64,000 bases of DNA. Origin: RGIG1995 sp045645205 (lineage in GTDB: Bacteria > Bacillota > Clostridia > Oscillospirales > CAG-272). The first letter of the stretch is position 1, and each line of letters starts with the position of its first letter. Shown piece after piece: positions 35,597 to 43,288 of this stretch. The position numbers and the translations under genes are program-made. The stretch covers positions 3,012 to 67,011 of the forward strand of contig JAZRIJ010000078.1 in assembly GCA_045645205.1 (NCBI GenBank), read 5' to 3'. Under the pieces are notes generated by a model, which was given only the letters and a program-made list of their open reading frames with translations, made no database searches and was not told where the DNA came from.

Positions 35597-36925
35597 TTAT
35601 TTTACAAACTCTTCATAAATTGCCTTCATTGCGTTTTCGAGATCGCCCTCATCAACACCGACAATTATGTTTAATTCGCTCGAACCTTGGTCAATCATTC
35701 TGAGATTGATACCTGCTTTAGCGATTGCACCGAATACTCTCGCCGCAGTGCCGCTTTCACCAACCATACCGCGTCCTACTACAGCCAAAAGCGCAAGGTT
35801 ATCTTCTATGTAGATGCAGTCGGGCTCAACCTCGCGGCAAAGCTCGTTTATAAGCTCTTCGCGGTGTCCCTCAAGCTGACTTGTGCTGAGAACAACGCTC
35901 ATGGTATCAATACCCGAGGGAAGATGCTCAAACACCATTCCGTGTCTCTCAAACACCTCAAGTACCTTTCTGCCAAAGCCTACGGCAGAATTCATCATAT
36001 CCAATTCAAGAGTGATAACAGAGAAATTCTTTTTACCTGCTATACCCGTAATTACACGCTCGCTGTCAACAACGTCGGTCTTGGGAACGATAAGCGTTCC
36101 GGGAGCATCGGGCTCGTTTGTATTCTTGATCTGAACGGGAATACCAACTGTTCTTACTGGGAATATAGCATCCTCGTGAAGAACCGTAGCGCCCATATAA
36201 GAAAGCTCGCGAAGCTCTCTGTATGTTATAACCTCGATAGGCTTAGGGTCGTCAATAATTCTGGGGTCAGCCATAAGGAAACCTGAAACGTCTGTCCAGT
36301 TTTCATAGATATCTGCATCACACGCTCTTGCAACTATCGAACCTGTTATATCAGAGCCGCCTCTTGAAAATGTCTTGATCTTTCCGTCAGGCATAGAACC
36401 GTAGAAGCCGGGAATTACAGCTTTTTCGTGAGTCTTGAGAAGACCTTTCAGAACTGCGTTTGTCTTGTCTTCGTCAAATTTGCCGTCTTCCTTGAAGAAG
36501 ATAACATCAGCGGCATCTATAAACTCAAAGCCGAGATATGCTGCAAGTATCTTGCCGTTCAGAAATTCGCCGCGGCTTGCCGCATAGTCGCTGCCGGACT
36601 TATTTTTTATATTGGTCTTTACGGTCTCGAAATCTTCCTCAAGAGAAAAATCCTTAAGTCCGAGACCTTGTATTATCTCATTGTATCTCTTCTTAATTCC
36701 GTCAAAATAAACATCTATCGACTCATCTCTCTCTGCAAGTGAATTACACTTGTAAAGCATATCCGTTACCTTAACATCATCCTTGTAACGCTTTCCCGGA
36801 GCTGACGGAACAACATATCGTCTGTTTTTATCGGAAAGTATTATATCAGCAACCTTTTTAAACTGATTTGCATCACTCAAAGAGCTGCCGCCGAACTTTA
36901 CTGTTTTTATGTGATCTCTGTTCAC
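35597..36925 (-). CDS. aspartate kinase
   Basis: A 442-aa aspartokinase catalysing the first step to lysine, threonine and methionine. It has the VKFGGSSL nucleotide motif, FSRGGSDITGSIVARA, the YENWTDVSGFLMADPR catalytic segment, and two C-terminal ACT domains (TGIAGKKNFSVITLEL; NLALLAVVGRGMVG). The GTG at 36925 (NRDHIKTVKFGG) is preferred since AAGGAGAG lies 7 nt before it. No fused homoserine dehydrogenase. Promoter at 36960-36988. Confidence 0.94.
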   Translation of the reverse strand: MNRDHIKTVKFGGSSLSDANQFKKVADIILSDKNRRYVVPSAPGKRYKDDVKVTDMLYKCNSLAERDESIDVYFDGIKKRYNEIIQGLGLKDFSLEEDFETVKTNIKNKSGSDYAASRGEFLNGKILAAYLGFEFIDAADVIFFKEDGKFDEDKTNAVLKGLLKTHEKAVIPGFYGSMPDGKIKTFSRGGSDITGSIVARACDADIYENWTDVSGFLMADPRIIDDPKPIEVITYRELRELSYMGATVLHEDAIFPVRTVGIPVQIKNTNEPDAPGTLIVPKTDVVDSERVITGIAGKKNFSVITLELDMMNSAVGFGRKVLEVFERHGMVFEHLPSGIDTMSVVLSTSQLEGHREELINELCREVEPDCIYIEDNLALLAVVGRGMVGESGTAARVFGAIAKAGINLRMIDQGSSELNIIVGVDEGDLENAMKAIYEEFVK

Positions 36926-36959
36926 AATTTTCTCTCCTTTTACACTAAATATACAATAC

Positions 36960-36988
36960 ATTATATGTCAATATATCCAATTTGTCAA
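36960..36988 (-). promoter_or_regulatory. promoter of aspartate kinase
   Basis: Minus-strand TTGACA, 17-nt spacer, TATAAT; a second TTGACA is inside the spacer. The leader is only about 30 nt, so no lysine riboswitch. Confidence 0.8.
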
Positions 36989-37163
36989 CACAAAATCCAT
37001 CAAATTAACCAACATTTTAAATAATTTTTATAATAACAATAAATTTCAGCTAACTGTTTCAGACACTTTTTAAAATAACAAACACGCCCAAGTTAAAATT
37101 CATAAAATAAATCAAAAAATCATATATATACAAAACAAAAAAAGAAAATTGGTGTGAAGCAAT

Positions 37164-37229
37164 TTGAAAAAAATAATATTCTATTTAATAGGTATAATAA
37201 TACTTATGACGGTGGTTAAATATGGTTAA
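37164..37229 (+). CDS. 21-aa membrane micropeptide upstream of the M50 protease
   Basis: TTG 37164 to TAA 37229 encodes MKKIIFYLIGIIILMTVVKY plus Gly, a single membrane helix. Its last codons overlap the ATG of the protease (ATGGTTAA), so the two are translationally coupled. Weak ribosome site (GGTGTGAAG). Could be a residual or regulatory peptide. Confidence 0.4.
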   Translation: MKKIIFYLIGIIILMTVVKYG

Positions 37230-37797
37230 AAAAACTCGCATCAGAATTGGACTGCCTACTTTTGCATTTTTTGCGGTTATTTTTCTTATGGATTTCAGTC
37301 TGACGTCAATACTTCCCTTTTTGGCAGCCTTACTGCATGAATTAGGACATATTACCGCTATGAAAATGTGCGGTCAAAATATTTCCGAAATAAAAATATT
37401 GCCTTTCGGTATAGACATAAAAAGAGTTCCGTCTCTAAGCTCATACAAAACCGATATATTTGTTAATTCTGCTGGTATTCTGACAAATATTTTGCTTATA
37501 TTACTCTGCTCCGCTCTGCCCGAAAGTGATACCGTCTCATTTTTTATCGCAAGTAATATTCTGCTTATATTTGTCAATATCCTCCCGATCAAAAACCTTG
37601 ACGGCGGGCAGTCCCTCGAAAAATTGCTTGCACTTAAGCTTGACCTTGAAACAGCGGAAAATATTGTTGCTATCTGCTCCCTTATATGCATTATATTGCT
37701 TGGCAGTGTTGCGGTATGGCTGCTGTTTTATACCTCGTATAACTTTACTCTGCTGCTTATGTGCATGTACCTCTTCTGCGGAATATTCCTTAAATAA
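37222..37797 (+). CDS. site-2 protease family M50, SpoIVFB-like
   Basis: A 191-aa intramembrane metalloprotease with the zinc motif HELGH in the second helix (LLHELGHITAM) and the third ligand in NLDGGQSLEKL. Five to six hydrophobic segments. Length and the KILPFGIDIKR loop resemble SpoIVFB, which cleaves pro-sigma-K in the mother cell, but no SpoIVFA partner is adjacent and no CBS domain is present. Confidence 0.85.
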   Translation: MVKKTRIRIGLPTFAFFAVIFLMDFSLTSILPFLAALLHELGHITAMKMCGQNISEIKILPFGIDIKRVPSLSSYKTDIFVNSAGILTNILLILLCSALPESDTVSFFIASNILLIFVNILPIKNLDGGQSLEKLLALKLDLETAENIVAICSLICIILLGSVAVWLLFYTSYNFTLLLMCMYLFCGIFLK

Positions 37798-37810
37798 ACT
37801 AACCTTAACA

Positions 37811-38040
37811 TGTCATCCTGAGCGTAGGCACATCATCTCTATTGTCATCCTGAGCGGAGAGGGCAACGCCCTCGCAGTCGAAGGACCTCATAAATGTCTG
37901 CAAAAATCTAATGGGATTTTTCGACTCGCCTTAAAATTTTGCAGAAAACATTAGTTTGCGCAGGCTCGCTCAAAATGACCAACCTATGCTCGTCATCCTG
38001 AGCGAAAGCGGTTTATGCCGCCGCAGTCGAAGGATCTCAT
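37811..38040 (-). repeat. dispersed repeat cluster 8 (inverted)
   Basis: Partial A, complete A, B (ATGGGATTTTTCGACTCG to CTCGCTCAAAATGAC), then complete A: the mirror image of cluster 1. A further block (38070-38145, TCTGACGAGGGAGGTGGCA...TGACGGAGGGAG) belongs to another dispersed GC-rich repeat. No gene is seen in 37800-38340. Confidence 0.85.
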
Positions 38041-38346
38041 AACCACTATGCACAAATAATAACATAGCGCAAACTTCGTCTTGCCTCCATCTGACGAGGG
38101 AGGTGGCATTTTGCAGTAGCGAAATGACGGAGGGAGAGAAAAGCAAACACTTTGCACAAACAAAAAAATTTTTTATGTGAATTTTCATAATTAAACATAT
38201 CCACGCGCCTTGTTCCGTCGCCTTTAATCCGAAAAGCAAAAAACGCTGTCTGCAAACACCCAAAAGGCAAAAAACCATTCTGAACCTCAGGCATAGAATA
38301 ATATCAGGGTAAAGAACAATCCGCTTTCCCCGAAAGGAGGTTCCGT

Positions 38347-38478
38347 ATGAATTGCTTGTGCAACCTTTTTGACTGTGAAAACATCTGGGTTATCATCGCT
38401 ATCTGCCTTGTGCTCTTCTTCCTTTGCAACTGTGGAGGCGGTTGCGGTTGCGGCTGTGGCTGTGGCTGCGGTAACTAA
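38347..38478 (+). CDS. 43-aa Gly/Cys-rich membrane micropeptide
   Basis: MNCLCNLFDCENIWVIIAIC... followed by a hydrophobic helix and a tail of alternating Gly and Cys (nine Cys in all). A strong GAAAGGAGG lies 8 nt before the ATG and a strong terminator follows. The composition (membrane helix plus GC-repeat tail) suggests metal binding or disulfide cross-linking, perhaps a spore-coat or envelope peptide; function unknown. Confidence 0.7.
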   Translation: MNCLCNLFDCENIWVIIAICLVLFFLCNCGGGCGCGCGCGCGN

Positions 38479-38485
38479 TATATAA

Positions 38486-38527
38486 AAAAACAAGTTTTCC
38501 TGCAAATGCGGGAAAACTTGTTTTTTT
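38486..38527 (+). terminator. terminator of the Gly/Cys micropeptide
   Basis: AACAAGTTTTCC, loop, GGGAAAACTTG, T7. Confidence 0.85.
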
Positions 38528-38568
38528 ACGACAATTATTCATTATTAATCAACGAAGGAAATGGATTC

Positions 38569-38810
38569 GAACCGGTGCGCTCGCCCCAGTCGCATAGTCG
38601 TCTCGTCTGCTCGGTTAAACCTCTCATTTTTTAGTGAAATCGTTCGCTTTCGCTCACGGTGAAATAATTTACTGCGTAAATTGTGAAATTTGATGCTAAC
38701 GCATCAAGTGAAATGAAATAAATCCACTCACGCCCGCAGGCATTTCACATTGCGAAGCAATATTTCACGCACGAAGTGCATTTCACAAATCCCGCCAAGG
38801 ATTTATTTCG
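38569..38810. repeat. nested palindrome array with GTGAAAT/ATTTCAC modules
   Basis: Begins with the tRNA-T-arm-like GGATTCGAACC. Then GTGAAAT modules alternate with small hairpins (TTTGATGC-TAAC-GCATCAA, AATTTACTGCGTAAATT), followed by their mirror ATTTCAC modules with hairpins (ATTGCGAAGCAAT, GCACGAAGTGC). The centre is enclosed by GAAATAAATCC and its exact inverse GGATTTATTTC. Non-coding; just outside the mobile element. Confidence 0.7.
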
Positions 38811-38813
38811 TTG

Positions 38814-38844
38814 AAAAAACGACAGGTCAAACCTGTCGTTTTTT
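38814..38844. terminator. bidirectional terminator at the palindrome array
   Basis: AAAAACGACAGGT / ACCTGTCGTTTTT with a 4-nt loop. Confidence 0.75.
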
Positions 38845-38853
38845 CTGGTGCGG

Positions 38854-38872
38854 GTGTTCATAACGGACTTGA
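38854..38872 (+). repeat. left inverted 19-mer of the mobile element
   Basis: GTGTTCATAACGGA plus CTTGA; 18/19 match to the inverse of 49851-49869. Likely marks the left junction. Confidence 0.55.
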
Positions 38873-38981
38873 TTAAAAAGTATTGAATATCCGGCAGAAA
38901 CACACATATTTTTTACTCACACATTTGTGTATTTCAAGGTTTCTTCGTAAAATAAAATTACAGAAACGAGGAAACAAGATT

Positions 38982-39281
38982 ATGTCAAAATTTATTGAAG
39001 AATTCTATTACGGTAACATTGATCCCCAAGCACGAAGCACTAAGCAGAACAAAACAGTTCAAAAGCAGATGGAAGTCCTAATGCTCAACGAGGAATTTCT
39101 AACTGAAGCACTCACGGGTGAAAACAAAAAGAAATTTCTTGATTTTGTCAATGCTTGGAGTATCGTCAACGGAGAATCGAATCTCGACAGTTTTATTATG
39201 GGATTTCGATTGGGAGCTAACTTTGCATACGATACTTTTGTATCAACTGAAGCACCGTTTAAGGATTTACTGAAGGAGTGA
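38982..39281 (+). CDS. DUF6809-like mobile-element protein
   Basis: A 99-aa acidic helical protein (SKFIEEFYYGNIDPQARSTK, VNAWSIVNGESNLDSFIMGF), a pattern common in clostridial conjugative and mobilisable elements. ATG 38982 follows GAGGA. Function unknown. The next gene starts 5 nt later. Confidence 0.7.
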   Translation: MSKFIEEFYYGNIDPQARSTKQNKTVQKQMEVLMLNEEFLTEALTGENKKKFLDFVNAWSIVNGESNLDSFIMGFRLGANFAYDTFVSTEAPFKDLLKE

Positions 39282-39286
39282 AAGAT

Positions 39287-39469
39287 ATGTCAAAGAAGTA
39301 TTACATAGCTCTTGATGATTATGAAAGAGGAACGATTATCAACTGCCTTAATGAAAAGCGAAACAAACTTATTGCAAACGGCAAATATACCGATGCAGTT
39401 GATGAAGTGTTACTCAAAATCCTTAATGCAAAACAAAAGAAATTCAAAGCGGTTTACAAGGAGACTTAA
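39287..39469 (+). CDS. 60-aa mobile-element protein
   Basis: MSKKYYIALDDYERGTIINC..., a short helical protein regularly placed between DUF6809-like and TnpV genes in such elements. AAGGAG lies 8 nt upstream. Unknown function. Confidence 0.6.
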   Translation: MSKKYYIALDDYERGTIINCLNEKRNKLIANGKYTDAVDEVLLKILNAKQKKFKAVYKET

Positions 39470-39471
39470 TT

Positions 39472-39849
39472 ATGGAAAAGCGTATTTACAACGAACAGAC
39501 GGGTATCGGTTACACTCTGCAAGGTGATTATTACTTGCCTGATCTGAAACTCCCCGAACAAGAAGATAAGCCTATCGGCTTGTAGGGACAACGACATCTT
39601 AGATACATAAAGCAGCATAGGAAAATCCTTTACATTAATCTGCTGACAAGCGGTAAATTGAATGACCACCTTACTGACATTGACAAACAGGCTGAGGATA
39701 TGTTTTTTCGGCTCGTAAAACAGATGGCAGAATGCGAGGGTGTGACCGAACAACTCAAAGCCGACAATCAAATGGAGTGGGTTGTTCGGATGAATAACAT
39801 CCGCAGCAGAGCCACAGAAATCGTAAATAATGATATAATTTACAACTAA
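39472..39849 (+). pseudogene. tnpV: tnpV, interrupted by an amber codon
   Basis: Reads MEKRIYNEQTGIGYTLQGDY...KPIGL-stop-GQRHLRYIKQHRKILY...RMNNIRSRATEIVNN to a TAA at 39849. TnpV of Tn4451-type elements has Trp at the stop (GLWGQRH), so a single TGG to TAG change at 39583-39585 breaks an otherwise full-length 125-codon frame. Confidence 0.85.
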
Positions 39850-39938
39850 CCGAAGCATGGCGGCAGGGAGAAATCTCTGCCGCCACTAAACTTTTTATAG
39901 AGCAATAAAAAAGTTTACAATCTTTTTTGAAAATGGTA

Positions 39939-39998
39939 TTGCTATTATTCGAGTTTTAGAATATAATATTATACAAGTTTTAGAATATAATATTATAC
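39939..39998 (+). promoter_or_regulatory. promoter with tandem 24-bp repeats upstream of the HTH-Dam gene
   Basis: TTGCTA, 17-nt spacer, TATAAT (39962-39967). The -10 lies in a 24-bp unit (39951-39974) repeated directly at 39975-39998 with one mismatch; each unit contains the palindrome ATAATATTAT. A likely operator for an autoregulator. Confidence 0.6.
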
Positions 39999-40030
39999 AA
40001 GTACGAACTCAATGTATTCAGGAGGTTGTT

Positions 40031-41101
40031 ATGGAATTTATGTCTGCAAGAGAAGCCGCTGATAAGTGGGGCATATCTCAAAGAAGAGTAGCAGTTTTGT
40101 GTTCAGAGCAAAGAATTGCTGAAGCGACTATGGTGGGTAATATGTGGATTATACCTACTTCGGCAGAAAAACCGATAGATGCAAGAAGTACACGATACAA
40201 CAAAAGTGAAGAAAAAGCTGTCAAACCGTTCTTGAAATGGGCAGGTGGTAAAGGTCAGCTCCTTAAAGAAATTGAACGCTATTATCCTTTTGCAGATGGT
40301 CATATTACAAAATATGCTGAGCCATTTGTAGGAGGCGGTGCTGTTTTATTTGACATACTTAGCAAATACGATTTAGAAGAAGTTTATATTAGCGATATTA
40401 ATGCTGAACTTATTAATACGTATCGCATTATTCGTGATGATATTAATGCACTGATAGAAATGCTTTACGCTATGCAGAATGATTTTATTCCGTTAGATAC
40501 GGAAGAACGCAAAGCATATTATATGGAAAAGCGTGAGAATTTTAACGACTTAAAAGTCAATGGAAACGAGAATATCAATATTGAAAAAGCGGCATTGATG
40601 ATTTTTCTTAATAAAACCTGTTTTAATGGTCTGTTCCGTGTAAATAAAAAAGGTTTGTTTAATGTTCCTATGGGAGCATATAAGAATCCTATGATTTGTG
40701 ATGAAAACAACCTCAGAGCAGTATCCGAGAAATTGCAGAGAGTTACTATTGTATGTGGAGATTACAGAGAGTCGGCTGACTTTATTGACGAAAATACATT
40801 TGTTTATTTTGATCCTCCATACAGACCTATTACCGATACAGCAAGTTTTACTGCATATACCGAGAACTTGTTTAATGACGAGGAACAAATTGAACTTGCA
40901 CGATTTGTTGATGATATGCATAGAAAAGGTGCAAAAGTCGTTATTAGTAATTCCGATCCAAAGAACTCAAATACAGAAGATGATTTCTTTGATAACATTT
41001 ATTCAGCTCATAAAATCAAACGAGTTGAAGCAACACGAATGATTAACTGCCAAGCGCAAGCAAGAGGAAAAATTAAAGAGTTGCTTATTAGCAATTTTTA
41101 A
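40031..41101 (+). CDS. Dam-type (D12 class) adenine-N6 methyltransferase with N-terminal HTH
   Basis: A 356-aa enzyme. Residues 1-55 are an HTH/excisionase-like domain (SAREAADKWGISQRRVAVLC, GNMWIIPTS). The methylase has FLKWAGGKGQLLKEI (SAM site, near residue 70), the Dam family FVGGGAVLFD and the catalytic VYFDPPYRPI. It pairs with DpnII, so it should modify GATC. The HTH fusion suggests it also binds its own promoter repeats. First of six same-strand, tightly spaced, AT-rich genes. Confidence 0.92.
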   Translation: MEFMSAREAADKWGISQRRVAVLCSEQRIAEATMVGNMWIIPTSAEKPIDARSTRYNKSEEKAVKPFLKWAGGKGQLLKEIERYYPFADGHITKYAEPFVGGGAVLFDILSKYDLEEVYISDINAELINTYRIIRDDINALIEMLYAMQNDFIPLDTEERKAYYMEKRENFNDLKVNGNENINIEKAALMIFLNKTCFNGLFRVNKKGLFNVPMGAYKNPMICDENNLRAVSEKLQRVTIVCGDYRESADFIDENTFVYFDPPYRPITDTASFTAYTENLFNDEEQIELARFVDDMHRKGAKVVISNSDPKNSNTEDDFFDNIYSAHKIKRVEATRMINCQAQARGKIKELLISNF

Positions 41102-41112
41102 GGAGAATTGAT

Positions 41113-41649
41113 ATGGATATTAGAGAAGGTACTCAGCTTATAGAAAATGGCACGAAAAAGGCAATTATAGAATTTGTGTTCACCGATTATATTATTTATG
41201 TTTTTCAAGGAAATTTATCTCAGTTTGATATTGTAATTAAATACAAAAAAGACGGAAAACGCATTAGAACGCCGAAGCATATCCATTGGGTAGTAGATAT
41301 TTTGATGAAAATGCAAGGGAATGAAGAACTTGCAAAGAAGTATCTTTTAGCTATACAAAACTGTTGGAATACTTGTGTTCCTCTTTCAAACAACGACTTT
41401 GAAACATTGAAGGGTTTAATTGAAAATGGCGAAAAAGATATTGAAATAGAACAGTATTTTGATCTGAATGCCTTTGGTGAATACGATGTTGAATTTCTGT
41501 ATGTTTTAATGGAATTGTTAGCAGTGCAAGAAAAGACTAATAGAGCAGATGCCTATATGTTTGGTAAAATCATAGAGGAATTGCTTGAAGCTGACAGAGA
41601 TATTTTCAAAATTATCTCTACGGCCGGATTTGGTGGAAGAAGGGGTTAA
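41113..41649 (+). CDS. hypothetical protein of the DpnII cassette, 178 aa
   Basis: No recognised domain. N-terminal beta-rich region (AIIEFVFTDYIIYVFQGNLSQ), then helices, ending in a Gly-rich GFGGRRG. It lies 11 nt after the methylase and ends 1 nt before the DpnII start, so it is locked into the R-M operon. A control, stabilising or inhibitor role is possible but unproven. Confidence 0.65.
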   Translation: MDIREGTQLIENGTKKAIIEFVFTDYIIYVFQGNLSQFDIVIKYKKDGKRIRTPKHIHWVVDILMKMQGNEELAKKYLLAIQNCWNTCVPLSNNDFETLKGLIENGEKDIEIEQYFDLNAFGEYDVEFLYVLMELLAVQEKTNRADAYMFGKIIEELLEADRDIFKIISTAGFGGRRG

Positions 41650-41650
41650 T

Positions 41651-42532
41651 ATGTCAAATAGAGATTTTAATGCGTGGTTATCAAGCTTTCGTGATAGTAT
41701 CGCAGATTATGGTTATTACATAGATTTTGAAAAGGTTCACAGAAACGTCGATAATATCAAGGTCGAACTTAATATCTTAAATTCTCTCATCGGCTCTAAA
41801 AATATTGAGGCTGATTTTGAGAATTTGCTGAGAAAATATCCTGAAGTATTGAAGTGTATCCCTCTACTCTTAGCAGTTAGAGCAAATGAAATATACTGTC
41901 AGGATGAAAATGGTGGGCATTTATTCCAATTTGATTTTGGAAAGTATCCGCCGAACAGTCACGCTCATTACGAAAGATACAAATATTTTATGCGGGAAAC
42001 CGGATTGTTTGATTTGTTAGAAAATCATATCGTGAATAATTTGGTTGACTATGTAACGGGCGTTGAAACAGGTCTTGATTCCAACGGCCGCAAGAATCGT
42101 GGCGGTCACCTTATGGAAGATTTGGTCGAGAGCTTTATTCAAAAAGCAGGTTTCTTAAAAGGTGTTAATTACTTCAAGGAAATGTATATACACCAAATTA
42201 CAGACAAATGGAACATAGATTTATCCGCTATTTCCAACCAAGGCAAGATGGAAAAACGCTTTGATTTTGTCGTTAATACACCAAATATGATCTACGGTAT
42301 TGAAACTAACTTCTATGGAAGCGGCGGTAGTAAGTTGAACGAAACTGCACGAAGTTATAAAACTCTTGCGTGGGAAACTGAAGAAATCGACGGTTTTACA
42401 TTCGTTTGGTTTACCGATGGAAAAGGATGGACAAGTGCACGAAACAACCTCGAAGAAACTTTTGATGTTATGCAGCACATCTACAACATTAAGGATTTGG
42501 AAGATGGTGTAATTAGCGAGGTTTTTAAATAA
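41651..42532 (+). CDS. DpnII family type II restriction endonuclease (GATC)
   Basis: A 293-aa nuclease beginning MSNRDFNAWLSSFRDSIADY, with LLRKYPEVLKCIPLLLAVR, FDFGKYP, GLDSNGRKNRGGHLMEDLVE, and the catalytic-type block KRFDFVVNTPNMIYGIETNFYGSGGSKLNETARSY (acidic residue and E-x-N in place of E-x-K). Cuts unmethylated GATC. Its stop overlaps the next ATG by 1 nt (TAATG). Confidence 0.93.
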   Translation: MSNRDFNAWLSSFRDSIADYGYYIDFEKVHRNVDNIKVELNILNSLIGSKNIEADFENLLRKYPEVLKCIPLLLAVRANEIYCQDENGGHLFQFDFGKYPPNSHAHYERYKYFMRETGLFDLLENHIVNNLVDYVTGVETGLDSNGRKNRGGHLMEDLVESFIQKAGFLKGVNYFKEMYIHQITDKWNIDLSAISNQGKMEKRFDFVVNTPNMIYGIETNFYGSGGSKLNETARSYKTLAWETEEIDGFTFVWFTDGKGWTSARNNLEETFDVMQHIYNIKDLEDGVISEVFK

Positions 42533-43278
42533 TGGCAAAGAAAATAACAAAATGGGAGCCGGAAGATTTTGAGTTAGAAATGACTACACATTGGTCTTTT
42601 CCAAAACGTGGTGATTGGGCGACACACGATGCGAAATGGCGTGGTAATTGGTCGCCATATATCCCTCGAAACATTCTGCTCCGCTATTCAAAAGAGAACG
42701 ATTTGGTTCTCGATCAGTTTGCGGGTGGTGGTACTACCCTTGTAGAAGCGAAATTACTAAACAGAAACATTATCGGTGTAGATGTTAATGATGTTGCTCT
42801 TGCTCGTTGTAAAGAAAAAACTGCATTTGAACACGAAGGTGCAAACGGTAAAGTGTATCTTCATAAGGGTGATGCACGAAATCTTGATTTCGTGCCAGAT
42901 AATAGCATTGATTTGATCTGTACCCACCCACCTTATGCTGATATTATTCAATACAGCGAATATATTCCTGAAGATTTATCTTTGTTAAAGGTAAAAGATT
43001 TTCTTGAGGAAATGAAAAAGGTTGCTTCAGAGAGCTACCGTGTTTTAAAAAAGGACAAGTTCTGTGCAGTTCTTATGGGTGATACACGCCAAAAAGGTCA
43101 TATGATACCGATGTCATTTAATGTAATGCATATATTTGAAGAAGCAGGTTTTAAGTTGAAAGAACTGATTATCAAAGAACAACATAATTGTAAGGCAACA
43201 GGATATTGGAAAACCAATAGTGTAAAATATAATTTTTTGCTTATAGCACACGAGTATTTGTTCGTGTTTAGAAAATAG
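42532..43278 (+). CDS. DNA methyltransferase with HPPY motif IV
   Basis: A 248-aa N4/N6-type amino-methyltransferase. Motif I is VLDQFAGGGTTLVEAK (about 57-72), followed by the motif IV-like ICTHPPYADIIQYS (about 128-140). The usual D/N/S before PPY is His. Domain order I then IV is that of gamma/alpha classes. It is not the DpnA ssDNA methylase expected in DpnII systems. Coupled to DpnII upstream, and 10 nt before the ParB-like gene. Target base and site unknown. Confidence 0.82.
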   Translation: MAKKITKWEPEDFELEMTTHWSFPKRGDWATHDAKWRGNWSPYIPRNILLRYSKENDLVLDQFAGGGTTLVEAKLLNRNIIGVDVNDVALARCKEKTAFEHEGANGKVYLHKGDARNLDFVPDNSIDLICTHPPYADIIQYSEYIPEDLSLLKVKDFLEEMKKVASESYRVLKKDKFCAVLMGDTRQKGHMIPMSFNVMHIFEEAGFKLKELIIKEQHNCKATGYWKTNSVKYNFLLIAHEYLFVFRK

Positions 43279-43288
43279 GAGGGTTAAA

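Noticed and set aside
38569..38580. GGATTCGAACC as a tRNA gene end
   Set aside because: The flanks do not pair as a T-stem beyond 2 bp and no acceptor or anticodon arm is present; kept only as part of the repeat array.
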